Shown here in pieces: positions 1 to 8,070 of a stretch of 64,000 nt of DNA (positions within the stretch are counted from its first letter, which is position 1; each line of letters opens with the position of its first letter). The notes under the pieces were generated by a model that searched no databases, was not told the origin of the DNA, and saw only the letters and a list, made by a program, of their open reading frames with translations. The stretch spans positions 62,001 to 126,000 of the forward strand of contig CAITUV010000032.1 in NCBI GenBank assembly GCA_903895725.1, written 5' to 3'. Position numbers and translations under genes: made by a program. The stretch comes from an uncultured Myxococcales bacterium. GTDB taxonomy: Bacteria; Myxococcota_A; UBA9042; CAIXZC01.

Positions 1-1612
1 CCGGGTCGCAGGCGTCTCCGGCACCGTCCTTGTCCAGGTCGTCCTGGGAAGGGTTGGGGAGCGATGCACAGTTGTCCTTGCCGTTGACCAGACCGTCGCC
101 GTCCAGGTCCGGATCCACGCAGTCGGCAATCTCGTCGGCATCGGTATCTGCGAACCCCTCGTCGACATCCGAGTCGCAGTCGTTGTCCTTGCCGTCGCAG
201 ACTTCCTTGACGCCGGGGAGAATCGCAGGGTCGAGGGGCGCACAATCCGCGGCATCGATCACGCCGTCGTTGTCGTCGTCGTCGTCGATGCAGTTCTTGT
301 AGCCGTCCGTGTCCGTGTCGATGAACCCTTCGTCCACCACCAGGTTGCAGTTGTCGTCCTTGCCGTTGCAGGATTCGGCCGCTCCGGGGTGGATGGCATC
401 GTCCAGAGGCGCACAGTCCTGGGCATCGGCGACCTTGTCGTTGTCGTCGTCGGGGTCACAGGCGTCGCCAGCCATGTCGAGGTCGGAGTCGAGCTGCCCC
501 GCGTTGGCCACCTGGGGGCAGTTGTCGAGCACGTCGGGGGTGCCGTCTCCGTCCACGTCTCCTTCGAGGCAGTCGGCAAGCCCGTCCTTGTCCGTGTCGG
601 GGAATCCGTCGTCCACGAGCCCGTCACAGTCATTGTCCTTTCCGTCGCACGTCTCGATGGATGCGGCAGGCCCCTGGCAGATGAGCTTCCCGTCAGCACA
701 CGCCTCGGTCCCCGGGCAGCTCCCCTGGTCGTTGGTCACCAGGCAGGTGCCTCCTCCGGTCTCCTCGTCCACCGCCTCGTCGCAATCATCGTCGGTACCG
801 TTGCACGCTTCGTCGGCAGGTATGGCAGCCGAACACGGAGTAAGACCGCCGGCCATGCACTTGCGCTCGCCAAAGCAGGTTCCCCATGGGTTGGTCGCCT
901 TGCACGAGGTGGTGGCCCCTTCGTTCACCGAGGCCTTCGAGCACTCGCACTCACCCAGCGGCAGGCAGTACATCCCGAACTCGCCGGTGACATCCGACGC
1001 CTGAGAGCAGGTGTACCCGTCGGGACAGGCCGCCTCGTCGCCGCAGGGAGAGCTGCAGAAGCTGCCTGCATCGCCGAGCTCGACGCACTCCTCACCGGTG
1101 GACAGGCCGGCCAGGGTGCAGTCCGTGTTGACCTTGCAGGGCCGGCAGAGGCTGGTGAACCTCGGGGAGCACAGGTACACCTCGTCCGGGAGGCTGGCCA
1201 GGTGCAGCACACACTCCCAGCCGAGCGGGCATTCGCTGACGCAGGGGATCGTGCATTCCTTGCCGTCGAGCGTCTGGATGCACCACCCGGACTCACAGTC
1301 CGCTCCCGTCTGACAGGCATGCCCCACGCTGCCGGGAGACCCACCGTCCTCGTCGGCCTGGTCTCCCGGGAAACGGGCCTCCAGCGCATCGGACGGCAAC
1401 GTCAGCTCCTGTGCGTCCGGCCCCCGCACGCCGTCCGCCACACCCGTCGTGTCGGGCTGTGAGGCCTGCTCCACGGCGTCGGCAACTTCGGGCCCTGCTC
1501 CATCCAGCTCGACCTGCACGGCCCCTTCCGTACCGCACGCGAACGCGCCGCATGCCGTCAGGAGGAGGAGAAGCCCCGCAATGTGCCCCAGCTTCCGCTT
1601 GTCACCGCCCAT
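1..1612 (-). CDS. Cys-rich MopE/thrombospondin-3 repeat lipoprotein, C-terminus beyond window
   Basis: The frame is open from the start codon to the left window edge, so the protein is at least 537 residues and incomplete. ATG at 1612 is preferred over the in-frame ATG at 1618 because GAGGGG lies about 8 bases before it. A lipobox LLTAC puts the lipid-anchor Cys near residue 21. An acidic linker is followed by a Cys-rich module (about residues 95-250; key words CPLGWEC, LCRPC, GDAGSFC). Then come MopE-like repeats of the form CNGKDDNCNxxVDEGF mixed with TSP3-like DxDGDGxxDxxDNCP calcium-binding repeats. The Cys-rich module is shared with the two genes at 61-64 kb, so this is one member of a paralogous family. 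It is probably an outer-surface lipoprotein. The ligand and role are unknown. Confidence 0.85.
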   Translation of the reverse strand, partial: MGGDKRKLGHIAGLLLLLTACGAFACGTEGAVQVELDGAGPEVADAVEQASQPDTTGVADGVRGPDAQELTLPSDALEARFPGDQADEDGGSPGSVGHACQTGADCESGWCIQTLDGKECTIPCVSECPLGWECVLHLASLPDEVYLCSPRFTSLCRPCKVNTDCTLAGLSTGEECVELGDAGSFCSSPCGDEAACPDGYTCSQASDVTGEFGMYCLPLGECECSKASVNEGATTSCKATNPWGTCFGERKCMAGGLTPCSAAIPADEACNGTDDDCDEAVDEETGGGTCLVTNDQGSCPGTEACADGKLICQGPAASIETCDGKDNDCDGLVDDGFPDTDKDGLADCLEGDVDGDGTPDVLDNCPQVANAGQLDSDLDMAGDACDPDDDNDKVADAQDCAPLDDAIHPGAAESCNGKDDNCNLVVDEGFIDTDTDGYKNCIDDDDDNDGVIDAADCAPLDPAILPGVKEVCDGKDNDCDSDVDEGFADTDADEIADCVDPDLDGDGLVNGKDNCASLPNPSQDDLDKDGAGDACDP

Positions 1613-1692
1613 GGCCATACCCTCATCAGAATCGTGGGCTACGCAAGGCAAGCCCCCGAGCCCCCAGCCCCCAAACCCGAGCCCCCAGCCCC

Positions 1693-3768
1693 TTACTGCG
1701 GCACCATCAGGCACTTCCCGCAGTTGGTCCACGTCTCGTCCGCATTGCAGGTGCAGGTTCTGCACATCCCCAGTCCGCACCCCTGGTCCGAGCACCCCTT
1801 CTGCCCGACGCAGGCGTCCGTCCCGTTGGGCCCGCCGTCGCAGTACGTGCCGTTGTTGCAGGGGCCCCAGATGCCGATCAGCGAGCACTTCTGGTATCCG
1901 CAGTTCGGGCCGCCCCCGCACACCTGGTTGCTCCCGACCGGCTTGCACGCGCTCGATGCCTGGCAGGATGTCCAGGCCGTCCATGAGCAGGTCGCCTCGC
2001 AGACGCGGAACTTGTACAGTCCTCCCGGGCAGACGGCACCGTCCACGGACGTGGGGTCGCACCCGTCGCCGATCGCGGCATGGAGGCAGTCGCCGGTCTT
2101 GGGGTCGCACGTGTCGTCCGTGCACAGGTTCCCGTCCGTGCAGTCCTTGGCCGCACCGATGCACTTGCCGGCCACGCAGGCATCCCCCGACGTGCAGGCA
2201 TTCCCGTCGTCGCAGAATCCCGCCAGCACAGGCTTGTAAACGCACCCGGAGTTTGCGCTGCAGGTATCCGTCGTGCACGCGTTCTTGTCGTCGCATGCAG
2301 CGTCCGAGGCCTTGTACACGCAGTTGCCCTGGCCATCGCACGCATCGGTCGTGCAGGCGATGCCGTCATCGCACTTCTTCAGTTGGAACCCCGTGCAGAC
2401 GCCGTCCTTGCAATTGTCCCACATCGTGCAGGGGTTGTTGTCGTTGCACGTTCCCCCCGATTGGGGCTGGTGTACGCAGCCGGTCTTGGGGTCGCAAGAG
2501 TCCTTGGTGCATGGGTTGAGATCGTCACACTTGGCGGCCGCGCCGGGCAGGCACTTGCCGAGCTTGCAGAGATCCCCGACGGTACACTGGCTCCCGTCCT
2601 CACAAGACGCGGCGTTGTTCATGTGGAGGCATCCCGTAGCGGGATCGCACGAATCGTCGGTGCAGACGTTCTGGTCGTCGCAGTCCACGGGCTTTCCGTG
2701 GCACTGCCCCTTGGTGCACGAGTCCTGGACCGTGCAGGCGGTCAGGTCATCGCAGGGGACGCCGTCGACCGTCTCGTTCAGACACCCGAAGTCCGGGAGA
2801 CACGTGTCCTGCGTGCACGGGTTCTTGTCGTCGCAGTCGACCGGGACGAGGTCCACGCACTGCCCCTTCTCGCACACACCAATCGGGGAGCACTTGTCGC
2901 CGGGCTGACACTCCGCCTTGTTGAGCAGGTGGAAGCACCCGGCAACGGGATCGCACGCGTCGTCCGTGCACGGATCCCCGTCGCTGCAGTCGAGCGGGTC
3001 GCCCGGCGTGCAGGTGCCGGCGGCACATTGATCGTCCAGCGTGCACTTGCTGCCGTCGTCGCAAGGTGCGTGATTGTTCTGGTGAACGCAGCCGCTCCCG
3101 GGATAGCAGCCGTCGTCCGTGCAGGGATCGCCGTCGTCACAGGGGACGGCGTAGACCTGCTCGCACAGCCCCGCCTGGCAGGCCCACGTCACGCATTCGT
3201 CGCTGTTTCCGCAATCGGTCCCGTCCTCATCGACCGTCACGACGCACTTCCCGGTCAGACTGCAGGAAGCATGCTGGCACTCCCCCGGTTCGTCGGGAGG
3301 TGAATCACAGGGCGTTCCCTGCGCGGCCAGAGCCTCCTTGCACCATCCGTCGATGCACACCCAGGTCATGCAGTCCGGGAGGGCCGGAGCCTCGTCCTGG
3401 CATTCCTCGTGTGTCTCGCATGCCACCGGGACGAGATCCGGGAACACGAGATCGAGCGGCTCGACACTGTCCGCAGGGAGACCCGTGCCGTCCCCGCCGC
3501 CGACCTCCGAAATCCCATCCGGCGTCGAAGTTTCCGACGCGCCCGCCTCGTCGGAGCCCCCACCTTCAGCCACATGGAGGTCACCGGTCTCGGCAGCGTC
3601 GTGGGGCGAGCCACCGTCGATCGACAGCTCGGACACTCCATCCCCGGTGCCGCCCCAGTGAATCACGGTATCCCCGGAGCGCAAGTCGCCGGACACGTCG
3701 TCGGCCCCTCCCGGAGCCGAGCAGGCGCAAAGCCACAAACAGAACATCAGGACGGCCCCTCTGACCAT
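1693..3768 (-). CDS. Lipoprotein with about 14 Dictyostelium CTDC-like Cys repeats
   Basis: 691 residues from ATG 3768, chosen because TAGGGGG lies 7 bases upstream; an upstream in-frame ATG at 3786 has no such site. A short hydrophobic N-terminus ends in LCAC (lipid Cys 16). After an acidic, low-complexity linker, about 14 tandem Cys repeats occupy roughly residues 209-565. They alternate between type A (CDDxxxCTxDxCxPxxGCxH) and type B (CxDxxxCTxxDxCxxGxC). Type A matches the consensus of the CTDC repeat of Dictyostelium prestalk/extracellular matrix proteins. The final 125 residues are a different Cys-rich region (CGGGPNCGYQKC). The start of the 1..1612 gene lies 80 bases downstream on the same strand, so co-transcription is likely. 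A structural surface or matrix role is inferred; no enzymatic motif is seen. Confidence 0.85.
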   Translation of the reverse strand: MVRGAVLMFCLWLCACSAPGGADDVSGDLRSGDTVIHWGGTGDGVSELSIDGGSPHDAAETGDLHVAEGGGSDEAGASETSTPDGISEVGGGDGTGLPADSVEPLDLVFPDLVPVACETHEECQDEAPALPDCMTWVCIDGWCKEALAAQGTPCDSPPDEPGECQHASCSLTGKCVVTVDEDGTDCGNSDECVTWACQAGLCEQVYAVPCDDGDPCTDDGCYPGSGCVHQNNHAPCDDGSKCTLDDQCAAGTCTPGDPLDCSDGDPCTDDACDPVAGCFHLLNKAECQPGDKCSPIGVCEKGQCVDLVPVDCDDKNPCTQDTCLPDFGCLNETVDGVPCDDLTACTVQDSCTKGQCHGKPVDCDDQNVCTDDSCDPATGCLHMNNAASCEDGSQCTVGDLCKLGKCLPGAAAKCDDLNPCTKDSCDPKTGCVHQPQSGGTCNDNNPCTMWDNCKDGVCTGFQLKKCDDGIACTTDACDGQGNCVYKASDAACDDKNACTTDTCSANSGCVYKPVLAGFCDDGNACTSGDACVAGKCIGAAKDCTDGNLCTDDTCDPKTGDCLHAAIGDGCDPTSVDGAVCPGGLYKFRVCEATCSWTAWTSCQASSACKPVGSNQVCGGGPNCGYQKCSLIGIWGPCNNGTYCDGGPNGTDACVGQKGCSDQGCGLGMCRTCTCNADETWTNCGKCLMVPQ

Positions 3769-3821
3769 CGGATACCCCCTACCCATCACACACAGGAGTC
3801 GCTCTCCTCGTCCGGGGCAGG

Positions 3822-3851
3822 AGTCTACCGCAGAGAGCCTCTCATTGGCAA
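3822..3851 (-). promoter_or_regulatory. Sigma70-like promoter for the CTDC-repeat lipoprotein
   Basis: On the minus strand TTGCCA (3851-3846), an 18-base spacer and TAGACT (3827-3822) lie about 50 bases before the start at 3768. The same -10 word TAGACT is used before the porin gene at 24 kb. Confidence 0.45.
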
Positions 3852-3892
3852 TGCTTTGATAGTATGTGCGCGCCCGCTCACGACCGCCTGAC

Positions 3893-3906
3893 GGGCGGGC
3901 CCGCCC
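3893..3906. repeat. 14-bp perfect GC palindrome
   Basis: GGGCGGGCCCGCCC lies between the two divergent transcription units (CTDC lipoprotein and ribE). It could be an operator or a hairpin; no T-run follows, so it is not a classical terminator. Confidence 0.4.
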
Positions 3907-3925
3907 CCGAGCGCCCCAATCTCCA

Positions 3926-3955
3926 TTCGACTTCCGCGCACGACTGTGGTACATA
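3926..3955 (+). promoter_or_regulatory. Putative promoter of the rib-nusB cluster
   Basis: TTCGAC (3926-3931), an 18-base spacer and TACATA (3950-3955) precede ribE by 32 bases. The leader would be too short for an FMN riboswitch, and none of its conserved blocks are visible. Confidence 0.4.
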
Positions 3956-3987
3956 CCATTCCGACCTATGGGTGACCCGGGGGCGGG

Positions 3988-4638
3988 ATGTTCACCGGAT
4001 TGATACAATGCATCGGCACCGTGGCGGAAGTGCTCGCCACGGGCCGGGGTTCACGTTTGGTCCTCATGCCGGACCGCCCGCTCTCCGACCTCGAACAGGG
4101 GGAGAGCATCGCGGTGGACGGCGTCTGTCTGACCGCTACGGCCTGCACCCCCACGAGATTCCACGCCGACGTATCGCCGGAGACCCTGCGACGGACACGC
4201 CTTGGCCGTGTTGTCCCGGGCCGACGGGTCAACCTCGAACGTGCCCTGCGCCTCTCGGACCGGCTCGGCGGCCACATCGTCACCGGCCATGTCGACGGGC
4301 TGGGGCGGGTCGCTGCGATCCGCCCCCAGGGGGATTTCGTCGAGCTGTCGTTCGAAGTCGAACCCGCACAGTCCCGCACCATCGTTGAAAAGGGGTCGGT
4401 CGCCGTGGACGGTGTTTCTCTCACCGTGGCATCGTGCGAAGGTACCCGCTTCTCCGTGGCCCTGATTCCGACCACGCTCAATTCCACCACTCTGAGCGAC
4501 CGCGGGGTCGGGGACGAGGTCCACATCGAGACGGACGTGCTCGGCAAGTACGTGGAGAAGCTCCTCGGCCAGTCGAGAGGCACTTCATCCGATGCCCGTA
4601 TCCACAAGCTCCTCGAGGAAGGAGGCTTCCTTGCCTGA
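3988..4638 (+). CDS. ribE: Riboflavin synthase alpha chain
   Basis: 216 residues, the normal length of the family. It begins with the diagnostic MFTGLI and contains two tandem lumazine-binding barrels. The first is about residues 1-90 (ESIAVDGVCLTAT). The second begins near LGGHIVTGHVDGLG and contains GSVAVDGVSLTV. The enzyme dismutates two 6,7-dimethyl-8-ribityllumazine molecules to riboflavin in the cytoplasm. The last about 20 residues, after LGKYVEKLL, are a variable tail. It leads a cluster with ribH, but ribA, ribB and ribD are not in this window. Confidence 0.97.
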   Translation: MFTGLIQCIGTVAEVLATGRGSRLVLMPDRPLSDLEQGESIAVDGVCLTATACTPTRFHADVSPETLRRTRLGRVVPGRRVNLERALRLSDRLGGHIVTGHVDGLGRVAAIRPQGDFVELSFEVEPAQSRTIVEKGSVAVDGVSLTVASCEGTRFSVALIPTTLNSTTLSDRGVGDEVHIETDVLGKYVEKLLGQSRGTSSDARIHKLLEEGGFLA

Positions 4639-4654
4639 CCCCAACGGAGGTGCA

Positions 4655-6373
4655 ATGAGACGACGCTTGTTCCTGTCGGTCATGGCCGCTCTGGCGATGT
4701 CCTGCTCCGGCGGTTCCGGAAACGAGGGGGACGACGATCAGACGTCCACTCCCGAGGACGGCAGCGGTCCTCCGCCCAAGGCCGAGCTCCCCGTCGTCAC
4801 TGAAATGGAGCAGTACACCCAGGCCGATTTCCTCAGCAAGGTAGAAGCCGACCCGGACCTGCAGAAGCTGTGGACCTCGCTCCAGGCGCTCGGCGCCACC
4901 GGATTTGCCTACGCGGGCATCTCCCGTCAGGATGACGGAGTCGAGGTCCTTTGGGGAGAGGCCTCGGGCCAGCCGTCGCCCGCCGGCCTCGTCCGCCGCT
5001 GCAAGTCTGCAGGCAAGGAGTGCACCAGCACCCTCTATACCGTGAAGGGCCAGGAGGTGACCCTCCAGGATGCCGACGACAAGCCGGTGGACCTGGAAGG
5101 CATCGGTCTCCCCATCCTGCTCAAGCAGCTCGACGGGCACACGTTCGACAAGCCCACTCACGTCGTGGAGCTGCCGCTCGAGCCGCCGGCCGAGCTGCCC
5201 TCCGTAGATGTCACCAAACGCCGCTTCCTGGCGGTGTCGAGCTTCGGTCCCCTGTGGGCTGACGGTGCGCTCTCCCTCGCCGGAATCGAGAAGGTGGCCA
5301 CGGATTCCGCGGCGTTCGATTCCGTCGTCGTCACCGAGTACGTCCGCGGCGCCGACATCGACGATGCGCTCCTGCACTACCATCCGTTCGATGCGCTCGT
5401 GTGGCTGGGCCAGACCATCCGGGAGGAGGCCAAGACCAACGAGATCTACAAGCCGGTGGGCATGACGGTCAACTCAGCGCTGTTCGGCGACGCCCTGTAT
5501 GACCGCAATCGGATCGAGGAGCTCGTGCTGCAAAGCCCTCTGCACGGTCCCGGGCTCGTGGTCCTGGCGGGCTGCGAGACCATGGGCGACGGAGCCGGGG
5601 GGGAAACCAAGGACAAGAGCATCCCGGTCACGCTGGACAACAAGGTCCGCCTGTACGTGGGGTTTGAGAAGTGCGGCGACGCACGGGACATCCTGGCGGC
5701 CACCGAGGCTTTCCTGGAGGCCTTCCTCGTGGACGGGCAATCGCTGGGGGATTCCCTCGGCGTGGCCAATGAGCTCTTGATGTCCGTGGCGAGCCCGCTC
5801 GTGATGAGGACCCTTGCCGACGCGAATCTGGACTACCTGTTCCTGGCGGACGTGGGCAAGTACTGGGAGCTGTACGCGGAGGAAGGGACCCCTGCCGAAA
5901 CGCTCATGAGCACCAACATCAACATCGTGAACATGTGCGTCGACAAGGACGGCAAGAGCTACCAGGAGAATGAGTTCTTCGCCACGGCCTGGTCCAAGGA
6001 GGTCTCCTGGCAGGGCCCCTTCTTCACGGGAAGCCGCAAGAACCCGGACAACCAGGTCGACTTCACGGTCGATGGCGCCCTGGGCGAGATCAAGCCCGGT
6101 GCGCACTTCTTCTTCGTGGTCAAGGGCGACTTGAGCCCTCGCGTCCAGGGGCTGACGCTATACGGCGACGGAGAGATCGAGGAGATCGTCCTCGACAAGG
6201 AGAAGCCCAACGAGTTCGTCATCCGCTACAAGGGGGTCGGCGTGGCCTCCGAGTACGTCAACGAGTTCGGCGACAAGTGCCAGATGCAGTCTCCGCTGCT
6301 CAAGTCGTCCACCGGGGAATCGAGCACCTTCAAGGTTCCGGTCACCTGGAAGAACAAACCGCAGGAGGAGTGA
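4655..6373 (+). CDS. Lipoprotein with degenerate caspase/CHAT-like domain
   Basis: 572 residues. ATG 4655 has CGGAGG 4 bases upstream and gives a signal peptide ending LAMSC (lipid Cys about 16). The middle region reads like a caspase/CHAT fold. A strand [10 protein letters not shown] sits where active relatives have a His-Gly switch such as GHG. A second strand, [16 protein letters not shown], resembles the catalytic LSACETG strand. It is followed by a helix [17 protein letters not shown], like the family's A(F/L)xxALLxGxSxGEAL helix. The Cys is kept but the His position appears to be Gln, so activity is doubtful. The last about 120 residues look like a beta domain. The gene sits inside a riboflavin cluster and its stop overlaps the ribH start (TGATG). 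Fold assignment is by motif only. Confidence 0.75.
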   Translation: MRRRLFLSVMAALAMSCSGGSGNEGDDDQTSTPEDGSGPPPKAELPVVTEMEQYTQADFLSKVEADPDLQKLWTSLQALGATGFAYAGISRQDDGVEVLWGEASGQPSPAGLVRRCKSAGKECTSTLYTVKGQEVTLQDADDKPVDLEGIGLPILLKQLDGHTFDKPTHVVELPLEPPAELPSVDVTKRRFLAVSSFGPLWADGALSLAGIEKVATDSAAFDSVVVTEYVRGADIDDALLHYHPFDALVWLGQTIREEAKTNEIYKPVGMTVNSALFGDALYDRNRIEELVLQSPLHGPGLVVLAGCETMGDGAGGETKDKSIPVTLDNKVRLYVGFEKCGDARDILAATEAFLEAFLVDGQSLGDSLGVANELLMSVASPLVMRTLADANLDYLFLADVGKYWELYAEEGTPAETLMSTNINIVNMCVDKDGKSYQENEFFATAWSKEVSWQGPFFTGSRKNPDNQVDFTVDGALGEIKPGAHFFFVVKGDLSPRVQGLTLYGDGEIEEIVLDKEKPNEFVIRYKGVGVASEYVNEFGDKCQMQSPLLKSSTGESSTFKVPVTWKNKPQEE

Positions 6374-6834
6374 TGAATACCATCGAAGGAAAACTCACCG
6401 CAAAGGGGCTCGACTTCGCCATCATCGTGGCCCGATTCAACCACTTCATCACCGACCGGCTGCTCGAAGGTGCGCTCGATACCTTGCTGCGCCACGGGGC
6501 CGAAGAGGAGCGCATCACCCTCGTCCGCACGCCCGGGTCGTTCGAGATTCCGGTCACCGCTTCCCGCGTGGCCGCGTCCAAGAAGTATGATGCCGTCATC
6601 TGCATCGGGGCCGTGATTCGCGGCGGTACGCCCCACTTCGACTACGTTGCCGGCGAAGTCTCCAAGGGAGTCGCCCAGGTCGCCCTCCAGACGGGCTGCC
6701 CGGTAGTCTTCGGAGTGCTGACGTGCGATACCATCGAGCAGGCCATCGAACGCGCCGGAACCAAGGGGGGAAACAAGGGAGCCGAAGCGGCCATTGCCGC
6801 AATCGAAATGGCGAACCTGTTCAAACAGCTGTAG
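6373..6834 (+). CDS. ribH: 6,7-dimethyl-8-ribityllumazine synthase
   Basis: 153 residues, typical length. Start ATG 6373 overlaps the previous stop by one base (TGATG) and has GGAGGAG just upstream. Family landmarks are [16 protein letters not shown], the substrate-site [22 protein letters not shown] and [16 protein letters not shown]. It condenses 5-amino-6-ribitylaminouracil with dihydroxybutanone phosphate, usually as an icosahedral or pentameric shell. It is immediately followed by nusB, a common bacterial arrangement. Confidence 0.97.
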   Translation: MNTIEGKLTAKGLDFAIIVARFNHFITDRLLEGALDTLLRHGAEEERITLVRTPGSFEIPVTASRVAASKKYDAVICIGAVIRGGTPHFDYVAGEVSKGVAQVALQTGCPVVFGVLTCDTIEQAIERAGTKGGNKGAEAAIAAIEMANLFKQL

Positions 6835-6852
6835 CTCTGGGGGGAGCTTTCC

Positions 6853-7470
6853 ATGCCGAATCGACGCAAACTCAGGGAGTACGCGGTCCAGATCCTCTAC
6901 GGGCTCGACTTCTACGACTGCGACGCATGCAAGTCGGTCAGGATCCATGCGGCCCACTTCGCGGACGAGCTGCTGGAGGATCGGTTCCTCGAGCGGCTCA
7001 TCGCCGGAGTGGCGGGCAACCGGGAGCTCATCGACGGGCTCATCCGGCAGTACTCCACCAACTGGCGCCTGGAGCGGATGGCCATCGTGGACCGCAACAT
7101 CCTGCGCATGGCCACCTTCGAGCTCCTCAACATGCCGGAGATCCCCCGAAAGGTCTCCATCAACGAGGCCATTGAAATCGCCAAGAAGTTCGGCGGAGAC
7201 GACTCCCCCTCCTTCATCAACGGGATCCTCGACCGCATTGCGCTGGAAATCCGCGGTCCGGAATCGGACGAGGAGCGACAGCAGGGCGAGCTTCACACCG
7301 GCAAGAAGGCCGAGACCGCCCAGGTCACGGAAGAAGCAGAGGCCACGGGCGAGCTGTCTGTCCAGCCGCCGGCACCGGCCCCGGGGGCGGCTGACGTGGG
7401 GGGCGACGTCCTGGCCGGAGCTCCGCTCCAGGAGGCGGACGACAATTCCGAGGAGGCCGAGCCCGCATGA
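6853..7470 (+). CDS. nusB: Transcription antitermination factor NusB with long C-terminal tail
   Basis: 205 residues, longer than the roughly 140 typical of NusB. Residues 1-138 carry the all-helical core: RRKLREYAVQILYGLDF at the N-terminus, then WRLERMAIVDRNILRMATFEL and VSINEAIEIAKKFGGDDSPSFINGILD. NusB pairs with S10/NusE at boxA RNA in rRNA antitermination. The remaining about 65 residues are low-complexity (Ala/Pro/Glu rich) and are absent from ordinary NusB. GGGGGGAGC precedes the ATG. The stop overlaps the next start as ATGA. Confidence 0.95.
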   Translation: MPNRRKLREYAVQILYGLDFYDCDACKSVRIHAAHFADELLEDRFLERLIAGVAGNRELIDGLIRQYSTNWRLERMAIVDRNILRMATFELLNMPEIPRKVSINEAIEIAKKFGGDDSPSFINGILDRIALEIRGPESDEERQQGELHTGKKAETAQVTEEAEATGELSVQPPAPAPGAADVGGDVLAGAPLQEADDNSEEAEPA

Positions 7471-8054
7471 GGGAACCGGAGTTCACCTATCGCTTCGTCC
7501 CTGTGAGGCTTCGAGAGCTCGACGCCGAACGGGGAGACCTGCTCGTCATCCCGCTGTTCGAGGATGACTGCCCGCCTTCCGGCCTGGCCGGCCTCGTCGA
7601 CTGGCGCATGGACGGCCTGCTCTCCCGAATCCGGGTGGCCACCCTTCACCCCGACCAGGAGAACCCGCACTACAGCGGGCTCGTCCTCGGCCCGTTTGCG
7701 GCTACGGTGGACGAGAAGCTGATCTTCCCGCCCGGCCGTTTTCTTCCGTTCCGGATGGTCATGGTCTACGGCCTGGGTCCAAAGGCCCGCTACGACGGCC
7801 AACGCTACCGCGAGGTGGCCCGCAACCTCCTCCAGACACTCAGCTCGATGACCGTCGCCGAAGTCGCGCTCCAGCTCCCCGGCTGGAGTCCCGCCGGAGT
7901 CCCCGCACGCCGCGCCTGCGACGTCTTCCTCACCGAGCTCGTCGCCGTGAAGCGCAAGGGGCTCTCCGTCCCCAAAGCGCTCTGCTTCATCGAAGACCTC
8001 GAATCCCAGGCGGAGATGGAAGAACGGATCCGGGAGATCCTGGGCGGACGCTGA
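7467..8054 (+). CDS. Stand-alone M17 leucyl aminopeptidase N-terminal-like domain protein
   Basis: 195 residues, translationally coupled to nusB by an ATGA overlap. The core LAGLVDWRMDGLLSRI followed by a hydrophobic/basic strand region resembles the macro-like N-terminal domain of M17 leucyl aminopeptidases. The zinc-binding catalytic domain (NTDAEGR-type motif) is absent. Stand-alone copies of this domain occur in myxobacteria and relatives, from family knowledge. Function is unknown; binding of a nucleotide-like ligand is only a guess. The next gene is convergent, 16 bases away. Confidence 0.75.
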   Translation: MREPEFTYRFVPVRLRELDAERGDLLVIPLFEDDCPPSGLAGLVDWRMDGLLSRIRVATLHPDQENPHYSGLVLGPFAATVDEKLIFPPGRFLPFRMVMVYGLGPKARYDGQRYREVARNLLQTLSSMTVAEVALQLPGWSPAGVPARRACDVFLTELVAVKRKGLSVPKALCFIEDLESQAEMEERIREILGGR

Positions 8055-8070
8055 CGCCCCCTGGCGGGCC

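Noticed and set aside
3956..3987. FMN riboswitch before ribE
   Set aside because: The distance from the putative promoter to ribE is too short and none of the conserved RFN blocks are recognisable.
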